From Fimbriimonadia bacterium (GTDB taxonomy: Bacteria; Armatimonadota; Fimbriimonadia; Fimbriimonadales; Fimbriimonadaceae), in contig JALGYA010000013.1 of NCBI GenBank assembly GCA_029824475.1, forward strand, positions 1 through 33,840: DNA of 33,840 bases, written 5' to 3'. The translations under genes and the position numbers were made by a program. This document shows, piece by piece, positions 15,120 through 22,366 of this stretch. The notes below the pieces were generated by a model. The model did not search any database and was not told the DNA's origin. It saw nothing but the letters and a program-made list of their open reading frames with translations. Position 1 is the first letter of the stretch; each line of letters starts with the position of its first letter.

Positions 15120-16250
15120 ATGTGGTGCCAATCGATTTCACCAGCGATTCGTCTCACCGTCATTGTCGCAGCTGTGGGTGCAGCCTGCGGGCGGGCGGCA
15201 GCTCCACCCGACGGCATCAAGGTTGAGGTCGTCGCCGAAGGGCTCGACACGCCCTGGGCGATCGATTTTCTTCCGAACGGCGATATGCTGTTCACCGAGC
15301 GGCCCGGCCAACTTCGCATCATGAAGGGCGGGGTGCTTGATGATCAACCGGTCGCAACGATCACTCGTTCAACGGAGACTGGCGGTGAAGGCGGCCTGAT
15401 GGGCCTGGCCGTCCATCCTGACTTCGAAGACAACGGGTGGATCTACATGTCGTTCACTGAATCGACCGGATCAGGCTACGAAGTTAAGGTGGTCAGATGG
15501 ACTCTTGCGGATGGTGAGTTGAAGGATTCGAAGACCATTATCGACGGCATTGAGGGAGGGAGGAACCACGATGGCTGCGCGCTCGGCTTCGGCCCGGATG
15601 GCAAGCTCTACATCACCACCGGTGAGCGATATCGCAAGCAGCTGGCCAAAGACCTGGGAAGCCTTAACGGCAAGACCCTGAGACTCAACGACGACGGGAG
15701 CATCCCAAAGGACAACCCTTTCATCACCGTTGTATCTGCTCGGCCTGAGATCTTCTCTTATGGGCATCGGAACGCCCAGGGGATCGACTGGCACCCTGAT
15801 ACAGGCGTGATGTACCAGAGCGAACACGGGCCCAGCGGAAGCGACGGACCTGGAGGCGGAGACGAGATCAATTTGGTCAAAGCTGGAGCCAACTACGGCT
15901 GGCCAGATGTCTCTCATGAGCGGCTCAAGGCAGGCACTGGGCCGTCGATCGCGCTCTACACACCCGCCGTCGCACCCGGCGCCTGCGCTTTCTATACCGG
16001 CTCGAACATCCCTGAATGGGAGGGCAGCCTGCTTGTCGCGTGTCTGCGCGGATCAACTCTGATTCGACTGGAAATTGACGGCGATCAGGTCGTGAGTCAG
16101 GAGCGCCTGTTCAAAGACACATACGGCAGACTCCGGGCCGTCGCGATGGGGCCAGATGGCAGCCTCTATTTCAGTACATCCAATAAGGATGGTCGCGCCA
16201 GGCCGAGGTCAGGCGACGACAAGATCTTGAGGGTAGTGCCCGGCAATTGA
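15120..16250 (+). CDS. Exported PQQ-dependent sugar dehydrogenase (GSDH/soluble aldose dehydrogenase family)
   Basis: This is a 376-residue six-bladed beta-propeller of the glucose/sorbosone dehydrogenase family. Signatures are 'LDTPWAIDFLPNGDMLFTERPGQLR' (about 43-67), 'GEGGLMGLAVHPDF', 'RNHDGCALGFGPDGKLYITTGE' with the catalytic-type His, 'FSYGHRNAQGIDWHP', and the Ca/PQQ region 'QSEHGPSGSDGPGGGDEINLVKAGANYGWP'. The N-terminus has a hydrophobic segment ending VGAACGR, a weak lipobox, so it may be a lipoprotein. The family oxidises aldose sugars in the periplasm and passes electrons to the respiratory chain. Many family members outside proteobacteria have unknown substrates. AGAGGA precedes ATG 15120 at good spacing. 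No PQQ synthesis gene is visible. Confidence 0.9.
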   Translation: MWCQSISPAIRLTVIVAAVGAACGRAAAPPDGIKVEVVAEGLDTPWAIDFLPNGDMLFTERPGQLRIMKGGVLDDQPVATITRSTETGGEGGLMGLAVHPDFEDNGWIYMSFTESTGSGYEVKVVRWTLADGELKDSKTIIDGIEGGRNHDGCALGFGPDGKLYITTGERYRKQLAKDLGSLNGKTLRLNDDGSIPKDNPFITVVSARPEIFSYGHRNAQGIDWHPDTGVMYQSEHGPSGSDGPGGGDEINLVKAGANYGWPDVSHERLKAGTGPSIALYTPAVAPGACAFYTGSNIPEWEGSLLVACLRGSTLIRLEIDGDQVVSQERLFKDTYGRLRAVAMGPDGSLYFSTSNKDGRARPRSGDDKILRVVPGN

Positions 16251-16310
16251 ACCAGCCTGCGGCGATATGCAAAGATTAGACGTCTTGAGGATGTCCAATC
16301 GGACAGGGCT

Positions 16311-17363
16311 ATGGCGATCGGTTTTAAAGATTTGATGAGCAGAGATCGAACCCAGCGCTTTGGCAGCGACGGGATCGCTGTGAGATGCGGGAGCCAACCA
16401 ACTCAGAACCGGGCTGAGGGCTTGGCTGAAATCGTTGGCGGCGAACCTTATGTTGCGCTCTTCACAGGGCGCAAGCTGCAGGATAACCTTTCTAAATTCC
16501 GGCAGTGCATCAGCCAAGCAGATGCATTGGCCTGCTCCGCTTGCGAAATCACAGATTCCGGAGAAATCGACTCCTGGCACGCTGCCCCACTCGATCAAGT
16601 GCTTCATCGGCTCAATACCCCCTGGCTGCCTGATGTGCTAGAAAATGGCCAGATCGAAGCCCACCTCCAGCCAGTCTGGTCCTGTGCTGAGGACCGAATC
16701 TGCGGATTCGAGGCCCTGGCGAGATCGACTCATAAACGGAAGCCGCTGAACGGCGGCGACCTTGTCGGCGCAGCCCAGGCTCACGACGAATTGATGCGAT
16801 TTGAGCGTCAGGCGGCGGAGGCTGCCATCCTCAAATGCCTGCCGACGCTTAACACCGATGAGCGCCTCTTTGTCAACCTGCTTCCGATGAGCCTCGCGGC
16901 ACCGAGTCAACTCGCTTCGAGCCTGCTCGACCCGCTAATGGCATCTGGCATGGACCTCTCACGTGTTGTTTTTGAAGTTGTTGAGTCGGAGGCGCTGCCG
17001 CCGTTCGACATCATCAAAGAGAGCCTCATGGTTCTTCGCCGGACCGGAGCAAAACTGGCCATCGACGACGTCGGGGCGGGCTATTCAGCATTCTCCTCGA
17101 TCATCGATCTTCAGCCGGACATCATCAAGCTCGACCGGTCAGTGCTGCTGCTGGAAGAGCGGCAAGGTCCGCTTGGGCTCATGGCGTCGCTGACCAATAT
17201 CGCCCACTCTGTCGGAATTCAGGTTGTTTCTGAAGGCATCGAAACAGCGGAGCATCTCAAAATCGCCCGTGACAGCGGCGCAGACATGCTGCAGGGTTGG
17301 CTTATAGGCAAGGCAAGCCCCGATCCGCAGCGTGTCCCTGAGTCAGCTTTCCTGCAGATTTAG
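16311..17363 (+). CDS. EAL-domain c-di-GMP phosphodiesterase
   Basis: This 350-residue protein's C-terminal EAL domain (about 110-345) keeps the main catalytic features: EAL in 'GFEALAR' (134-136), Asn in 'FVNLLP' (189), Glu in 'VFEVVE' (222), the 'DDVGAGYSAF' metal pair (252-253), Lys in 'IIKLDRS' (273), 'SEGIET' (308) and 'LQGWLIGKASPDP' (327-339). It probably hydrolyses c-di-GMP to pGpG. The usual DDFG is DDVG here. The first 105 residues match no domain I recognise and contain three Cys (66, 75, 78) that could bind metal or sense redox. No membrane segment or GGDEF domain is present, so it is a soluble stand-alone enzyme. It follows the sugar dehydrogenase by 60 bp and precedes sufC by 101 bp. 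Confidence 0.9.
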   Translation: MAIGFKDLMSRDRTQRFGSDGIAVRCGSQPTQNRAEGLAEIVGGEPYVALFTGRKLQDNLSKFRQCISQADALACSACEITDSGEIDSWHAAPLDQVLHRLNTPWLPDVLENGQIEAHLQPVWSCAEDRICGFEALARSTHKRKPLNGGDLVGAAQAHDELMRFERQAAEAAILKCLPTLNTDERLFVNLLPMSLAAPSQLASSLLDPLMASGMDLSRVVFEVVESEALPPFDIIKESLMVLRRTGAKLAIDDVGAGYSAFSSIIDLQPDIIKLDRSVLLLEERQGPLGLMASLTNIAHSVGIQVVSEGIETAEHLKIARDSGADMLQGWLIGKASPDPQRVPESAFLQI

Positions 17364-17393
17364 GCTTAAATTAGCCCACAGGGCCCAAATCTG

Positions 17394-17399
17394 TACAAT
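17394..17399 (+). promoter_or_regulatory. Candidate -10 element upstream of sufC
   Basis: TACAAT lies 65 bp before the sufC ATG, in the 101-bp gap after the EAL gene. A short ACAA-tc-TTGT dyad overlaps it and might bind a regulator. The -35 region (TTAGCC at 17 bp) is weak, so this is a tentative call. Confidence 0.3.
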
Positions 17400-17464
17400 C
17401 TTGTGTAGATTCATGGACCCTTCGGCAGGCTGCCCAAAACGCGAGGCCGTAGACTAGTCCTCAC

Positions 17465-18229
17465 ATGCTGGAAATCAAGGATCTGAGAGCCTCCGTCGAG
17501 GAGGACGGCAAGGAGATTCTGAAGGGGATCAGCCTCACAGTCAAACCTGGCGAAGTTCACGCGATCATGGGCCCCAACGGCTCAGGAAAATCGACTCTCG
17601 CCAATGTCATCGCTGGCCGCGACGACTACGAAGTGACCGGTGGTTCAATCAGCCTGAACGGCGAGGACATCCTGGAGATGGACCCCGACGAGCGGGCCCA
17701 CGAAGGCGTCTTCATGGCCTTCCAGTATCCCGTCGAAATCCCTGGCGTGAGCAACACCTATTTCCTGCGAGCAGCGGTCAATGCCCGCCTCAAGGCGAAA
17801 GGCAAAGACGAGATCGACGCCATGAGCTTCATGAAGATGATCCGGGACAAGATCAAACTCCTCGATCTGCCCCAGGAGCTCCTCAGCCGCAGCGTAAACG
17901 AAGGCTTTTCTGGCGGCGAGAAGAAGAGAAACGAAATCTTCCAGATGGCTGTTCTTGAACCTGAAGTCTGCGTCCTAGACGAGACAGATTCTGGCCTTGA
18001 CATCGATGCCCTTAAAACTGTCTCCGACGGCGTGAACGCGCTCCGAAGCCCCGACCGCATGTTCGTCGTGGTCACGCACTACCAGCGGCTGCTCGAGCAC
18101 ATCGTTCCTGACTTCGTGCACATCCTTATGGACGGCAAGATTGTGAAAAGCGGCGGCAAAGAGCTGGCACTTGAACTTGAAAAGCACGGCTACGGATGGC
18201 TTGAGGAAGAGCTGGCGGCCTCCAACTGA
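17465..18229 (+). CDS. sufC: SufC, ATPase of the SUF Fe-S cluster assembly complex
   Basis: This 254-residue ABC-type ATPase is of normal SufC length. It shows Walker A 'GPNGSGKST' (about 37-45), 'FQYPVEIPGV' in the Q-loop region typical of SufC, the family-specific signature 'GFSGGEKKRNEIFQM' and Walker B 'VCVLDETDSGLDID', followed by the switch His in 'VVVTHYQRLL'. SufC drives shape changes in the SufBC2D scaffold on which Fe-S clusters are built, in the cytoplasm. sufD follows after 5 bp, so the two are co-translated. sufB, sufS and sufU/E are not adjacent. Confidence 0.97.
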   Translation: MLEIKDLRASVEEDGKEILKGISLTVKPGEVHAIMGPNGSGKSTLANVIAGRDDYEVTGGSISLNGEDILEMDPDERAHEGVFMAFQYPVEIPGVSNTYFLRAAVNARLKAKGKDEIDAMSFMKMIRDKIKLLDLPQELLSRSVNEGFSGGEKKRNEIFQMAVLEPEVCVLDETDSGLDIDALKTVSDGVNALRSPDRMFVVVTHYQRLLEHIVPDFVHILMDGKIVKSGGKELALELEKHGYGWLEEELAASN

Positions 18230-18234
18230 TCACC

Positions 18235-19527
18235 ATGTCATCGGCTGTTCTCACCTACCCGTCCGATATCAGCTCGGTTCTCGATGCGGCGAAGCCCGTA
18301 ACGGTTCCTTCCCCATGGCTCGATGACCTGCGAGCGAAGGGACGCGAGTCCTTCCTAGAGCAGGGCCTGCCCACGATGAAGCAGGAGGAGTGGAAGTACC
18401 TGTCGCTCCGAGACATCGCTTCGAGATCCTGGTCCGCCAGTGAGCCGGGCCCCGCAGTATTTGACTTCGACCTTCCGTACGTCTGTCCTGGTTCAATTCG
18501 AGTTCAGATAGTCAACGGCCAGTTCGACCGAAATGCAAGCCAGGTGCCTGCTGTAAAGGGGCTCTATGTTGGCTCACTAGCCTCCGCGCTGTCTGATCAC
18601 AAGGCAATCGTTGAAGAGCACCTTGGGTCACTCGCTTCAATCGATTCGCATCCGTTTGCAGCGCTGAACACTGCACTGTTCCACGACGGTGTGTTCATCT
18701 ACCTGTCGCGCGCCGCGATGATCGAACCGATCATCGAGATCGTCCACGTCGCCTGCGGCTCAGATCAAGTTTCAGCGCCGCGTGTACTTGTGGTGGCAGA
18801 AGAAGGCGCCTCGGCGAAGATCGTCGAGCGCTACATCACAGATGGCGAGACGACTTCCCTGACAATTCCTGTCACAGAAGCCGTCATCGCACAGAACGCC
18901 TGCGTCGAGCACATCCGTGTGCAGGACGAGAGCACCGAAGCCTGCCACATCGGGCTCTGGGAATCGAAGCAGGAAGGCTCGAGCGAGTACAAAGCCTACA
19001 ACGTCGCCTTCGGCGGCAAGGTCGCCCGACTTGATCAGAACATGTCCTTCACCGGCGAGCACTCGGTCGCCAGGCTTGACGGCGTGACCGCCGCAGGCGG
19101 CACCCAGATCATCGACAACCACACGCGACTCGATCACGCGGTTCCAAACTGCAACTCGTTCGAGATCTACAAGCAGGTTGTGGATGGCAAGGCGACAGTC
19201 GTGTTCAACGGCAAAATCTTTGTCCACCTGGACGCTCAGAAGACTGACGCCGTCCAGACAAACCAGACGCTTCTGCTTTCGCCAGACGCGACGATTAACT
19301 CCAAACCTCAGCTTGAAATTTTCGCCGATGACGTGAAATGCACGCACGGAGCAACCGTCGGCCAGCTTGAAAAGGATCAGCTGTTCTATCTGATGCAGCG
19401 TGGGATCAACAGAGAGGAAGCCGAAGGCCTCCTGGTCTACGCTTTCGCTGCAGAAGTGCTTGAATTGATCTCCATCGACGAGGTTCGAGATGATCTCGAA
19501 GCTCGGCTCTATCTGAAGCTCAACTAG
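18235..19527 (+). CDS. sufD: SufD, scaffold subunit of the SUF Fe-S assembly complex
   Basis: This 430-residue protein is of the SufB/SufD family. The N-terminal helical region contains 'FLEQGLPTMKQEEWKYLSLRDI' (about 40-60), typical of SufD, followed by the right-handed parallel beta-helix. The C-terminal core has 'DNHTRLDHAVPNCNS', 'ATVVFNGKIFVHLDAQKTDAVQTNQTLLLS' and 'EIFADDVKCTHGATVGQLEKDQLFYLMQRG', including the conserved His of the SufD cluster-assembly site. SufB-type proteins have a longer N-terminal domain and a Cys cluster not seen here, so I call SufD rather than SufB. The partner SufB must be encoded elsewhere. Confidence 0.93.
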   Translation: MSSAVLTYPSDISSVLDAAKPVTVPSPWLDDLRAKGRESFLEQGLPTMKQEEWKYLSLRDIASRSWSASEPGPAVFDFDLPYVCPGSIRVQIVNGQFDRNASQVPAVKGLYVGSLASALSDHKAIVEEHLGSLASIDSHPFAALNTALFHDGVFIYLSRAAMIEPIIEIVHVACGSDQVSAPRVLVVAEEGASAKIVERYITDGETTSLTIPVTEAVIAQNACVEHIRVQDESTEACHIGLWESKQEGSSEYKAYNVAFGGKVARLDQNMSFTGEHSVARLDGVTAAGGTQIIDNHTRLDHAVPNCNSFEIYKQVVDGKATVVFNGKIFVHLDAQKTDAVQTNQTLLLSPDATINSKPQLEIFADDVKCTHGATVGQLEKDQLFYLMQRGINREEAEGLLVYAFAAEVLELISIDEVRDDLEARLYLKLN

Positions 19528-19559
19528 CCCTGCACATTTGCTGGGTTATCGGGAACATT

Positions 19560-19592
19560 GGCCTAAATCCTGCTAGTCTCACTTCTTAGGCC
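19560..19592. repeat. 7-bp inverted repeat downstream of sufD
   Basis: GGCCTAA (19560-19566) and TTAGGCC (19586-19592) are exact complements around a 19-nt spacer in the 91-bp sufD-19619 gap. No T-run follows, so it is a poor terminator. It could be an operator for the next gene or chance. Confidence 0.3.
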
Positions 19593-19618
19593 GCAACGAA
19601 GCGGTCTGGAGATGATTG

Positions 19619-21466
19619 ATGAAGATTCAGTTTCGCGGCCTTATGCCGCTGGTTTTCGCCGCTGTCTTAGCTGGGTCAGCCCAGGCGAACGACAGACTCA
19701 AGCCTGTCATGCTGCATAAACTCGGCGAAGGTGGCATCGTTGCTGATGTCGCTAAGACCGCAGACGGCATGATCGCGGTCATTGGCACATCCATGGGTCG
19801 TGAAGGGCCGCGGGCCACGATGCTCATCGATTCCAAATTTGGCGGCGATTGGGATGCGAGCATTCAGCTTCCTATTCCCGAAGGGGCTGTTGCCTCAGCT
19901 GCAGTCAGCTTCCTCGGCGGGCCCAACCATGTGGTCGGATCTGTCACTTCGAACACGAGAATCACTCAGTCTGGCGTCTGGTCCCGCGAAGGTGATCTTC
20001 CAACCTGGATCTGGTATCCGATTGCGGCTGGGAAGACCAGCTCGTACGTCCACGGCGCGACACTGATTAAGTCTGGAACCCAACCAGTCCTCGTCGGGAC
20101 GGAACTGGACGAACGCGGGCGCAAACACGGCTTCTTCTCGACTCTTGACTCTACAGGCCGGTGGTACAAGAAGAGAGTTCTTGCCGGCGAGCAGTCTCAG
20201 ATATTAGGTGTCACTAACCAGCTCATTTTTGACGACACAGATGGCAGCGAGCGTGTCTGGCTGCACGGTTCGATGAAGAGGCGAGTCAGGCAGGGCCGAA
20301 GGATCGTGACGGCCTGGGTCCCAACGGTCTGGAGCTTGGAGTGCAGGCCAGGAGCAGAGCCGGTCGCAATCGCGATTCCAAATCTGCTTGACGCCCGCAA
20401 GAGCGGCAACGAGTCTTCGGCAATTGGCACACTAAGGACCAGCAACCCGCTTTACGGTGGCGCTGATCCAGTTCGAGAGAATCCGCTCTTTGGCGCAGCA
20501 GGCGGACCGGGCGATCTTGACGGAGACGGCGATCTTGACGCGGTGATGATAGCTGGCGGATCATCCGGAACAGCATCAGGTGATTCACATCCTGACTTTC
20601 TTTGGCTGCCTACTGGCCCCTCCCTGCTTCACCGGCTTACCTGCAACGCCAAAGACGATGACTGCAATGGCGTTGAAGACTCCGCTGCCGTTATGAGCAT
20701 GATCGCGCCCGTGCCCGGCGTAGGAGCATTCCGCGCAGGCGGCATCAAGTGGTTTAACCCGACAAAGCTCTCTGCGCCGCAGGTGACCCCGGTCGTTTGG
20801 GGCAAGTTTGGCGGAGAGCCGATCGACCTCAGGCTGCTGATGAACAAACAGGACATCATCCCTGTGTTCTTGAACAAGATCAACCGCCAAGGCATCATTT
20901 TCGGTCAGGCCACTGACTCTGAGGGCAAGACCAAAGGCGGCCTGTTCATCCCTGACACGACGTTCGTTCCTGACAGTCGTGAGACACTGGTCGGCATCCC
21001 GATGCCCGACGATGGTCTTGGCGTCCTGGCCCAGGGTGATGATGGCCTCGCCATGAAGGTTCGCCCTCTCAATGACAAGATCCTCATCAAGCGAGTCGTG
21101 GTCGAAACCAGCTCCTCAACCGCGGTACTGCCGAGTTCTCCGAGAGACGGTGCCCGACCGAAGGAGAAGGCCAACAAGACCAAGTGCAGAGTAAACCTGC
21201 GGGTCAATAGCCCGACAGGCAATGCTGATCAGGTCACGATCGCGATTGAGCTCTACGACCACAGGTCTGGAAAATGGGTCGTCAAGAGAATCGATAAGGC
21301 CACTCCAGACCTCAACGTCATCTCCGCTGAAGGCGATTCGACTGAAGGTCAATTCCTGTCACGCACCGGCGAGGTCCGAATGAGGATAATCGCTTCAGCT
21401 CCCAGCCGAATCGGTTCTTGGCAGCTGGAAGTTGACAAGATCTGCACTGAGATGGTCTCTCTGTAG
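19619..21466 (+). CDS. Large exported protein with FG-GAP/Ca-loop and MopE-like metal-binding motifs, function unknown
   Basis: This 615-residue protein has a Sec signal peptide (cleavage near 'GSAQAN'). The body is beta-rich with repeated hydrophobic strands, consistent with a propeller or repeat fold. At about residues 298-308 it has 'DLDGDGDLDA', an FG-GAP/EF-loop-type Ca site. At about 342-354 'CNAKDDDCNGVED' resembles the MopE-type putative metal-binding motif (C..DDDC(D/N)G..D) seen in secreted proteins of myxobacteria and methanotrophs. The C-terminal part (about 500-615) has a Ser/Lys linker followed by another beta domain. I start at ATG 19619 because GGAG lies 7 bp upstream; the frame also has TTG at 19616. 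No membrane anchor is seen. A strong terminator follows at 21478. Role unknown; a surface or periplasmic metal-dependent protein is the safest reading. Confidence 0.8.
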   Translation: MKIQFRGLMPLVFAAVLAGSAQANDRLKPVMLHKLGEGGIVADVAKTADGMIAVIGTSMGREGPRATMLIDSKFGGDWDASIQLPIPEGAVASAAVSFLGGPNHVVGSVTSNTRITQSGVWSREGDLPTWIWYPIAAGKTSSYVHGATLIKSGTQPVLVGTELDERGRKHGFFSTLDSTGRWYKKRVLAGEQSQILGVTNQLIFDDTDGSERVWLHGSMKRRVRQGRRIVTAWVPTVWSLECRPGAEPVAIAIPNLLDARKSGNESSAIGTLRTSNPLYGGADPVRENPLFGAAGGPGDLDGDGDLDAVMIAGGSSGTASGDSHPDFLWLPTGPSLLHRLTCNAKDDDCNGVEDSAAVMSMIAPVPGVGAFRAGGIKWFNPTKLSAPQVTPVVWGKFGGEPIDLRLLMNKQDIIPVFLNKINRQGIIFGQATDSEGKTKGGLFIPDTTFVPDSRETLVGIPMPDDGLGVLAQGDDGLAMKVRPLNDKILIKRVVVETSSSTAVLPSSPRDGARPKEKANKTKCRVNLRVNSPTGNADQVTIAIELYDHRSGKWVVKRIDKATPDLNVISAEGDSTEGQFLSRTGEVRMRIIASAPSRIGSWQLEVDKICTEMVSL

Positions 21467-21477
21467 GTCAGACACAA

Positions 21478-21517
21478 AGACGCCCAGCTCACTCAGTGAG
21501 CTGGGCGTCTCTTGTTT
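21478..21517. terminator. Strong hairpin terminator between convergent genes
   Basis: The arms at 21478-21492 and 21496-21510 are a perfect 15-bp stem (AGACGCCCAGCTCAC and its complement) with loop TCA, followed by CTTGTTT. It lies between the stops at 21466 (plus) and 21516 (minus). The T-tract favours the plus strand, but the symmetric stem can also stop the minus-strand run. Confidence 0.88.
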
Positions 21518-22337
21518 ACTTCCGACTAAAAACGAGCGGATTCAGAGGACTGGCTGCCACTTCACCAGGCTTCTGACCAGGGAACCAATTCTCCAAGTCA
21601 GCCTTGCGATACTTGTGCTCCGGTTCTGAGATCACGCCGCCATCTTCGTAGAAGATGATCGTCATGACTTCCCTCATCCGGTCAGAACGATTTCCCGGTG
21701 CAGCGTGCAGCACCCAGCCATCGTGGAACGACGCGTCGCCAGGAGCCATCTCCTGAATCTGGTGGATTTTGTAGCGCTTCTCGGTGATCACCTTCTGGAA
21801 GTACACGTCCGACTCGTCGGATATCTCCACCATGTCAAACGGACCTTGCTCGTGACTATGAGGAGCGAATTTCATCGCCATCATTTCTGCCGAAACATAC
21901 ACCAGCGGCATCCACATTGTGATCGTCTTGACGCCATTCAGCGGCCAGTAGTACTGATCCTGATGCCAGGGCGTGTGTCCTCCGCCAGCTTCTTTGAACA
22001 GAGCCTGGTCGTGGTACAGACGCACGCCATCGACACCCATCAGGTCGGCAGCGATCTGTCCAAATCTCTTGGCCAGCACGTACTTGGCGACGGCCTCATT
22101 CTGCTGCCATAGATTGCCGATCTGGATGAACGCTTTGCCGTAGGTGTCACGCTTCTCCAGGCTCGGAAGCTCGCCTTTCAGGCGATCCACCGTGTCCCGC
22201 ATTGCATCAGCGTACGGCGCTAACTCACCCGGCGTACAGACTTCCCGCAGGTGAATGTAGCCATTCTCCTGATAGTCCTCGTGCATCGCCTCCGAAACCG
22301 GATAGATGCTGTCCAAGGAGGGCAATATGTCCGCCAT
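21516..22337 (-). CDS. Phytanoyl-CoA dioxygenase (PhyH) family Fe(II)/2-oxoglutarate oxygenase
   Basis: This 273-residue protein has the double-stranded beta-helix markers of the PhyH family: an N-terminal 'YQENGYIHLREVCTPGELAPYADAM', the metal His and Asp in 'HTPWHQDQYYWPL' (about 121-133), 'MWMPLVYVSAEMMAMKFAPHSH', the distal His in 'FHDGWVLHAAPGNRSDRMR' and the 2-oxoglutarate-binding Arg in the same block. Such enzymes hydroxylate varied small molecules or lipids and the substrate cannot be inferred. It starts 29 bp after the CocE-type hydrolase stop on the same strand and is the last gene of the minus-strand run that began with the PfkB kinase. Confidence 0.92.
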   Translation of the reverse strand: MADILPSLDSIYPVSEAMHEDYQENGYIHLREVCTPGELAPYADAMRDTVDRLKGELPSLEKRDTYGKAFIQIGNLWQQNEAVAKYVLAKRFGQIAADLMGVDGVRLYHDQALFKEAGGGHTPWHQDQYYWPLNGVKTITMWMPLVYVSAEMMAMKFAPHSHEQGPFDMVEISDESDVYFQKVITEKRYKIHQIQEMAPGDASFHDGWVLHAAPGNRSDRMREVMTIIFYEDGGVISEPEHKYRKADLENWFPGQKPGEVAASPLNPLVFSRK

Positions 22338-22366
22338 ATCAAAACGATACCAGAGGCCCTGCCTGC

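Noticed and set aside
17392-17410. Fe-S or iron regulator operator before sufC
   Set aside because: Only a 4-bp dyad (ACAA/TTGT) is present, too weak to name a regulator.
18772-19347. 191-codon minus-strand frame opposite sufD
   Set aside because: Shadow of a conserved SufD frame with no domain of its own.
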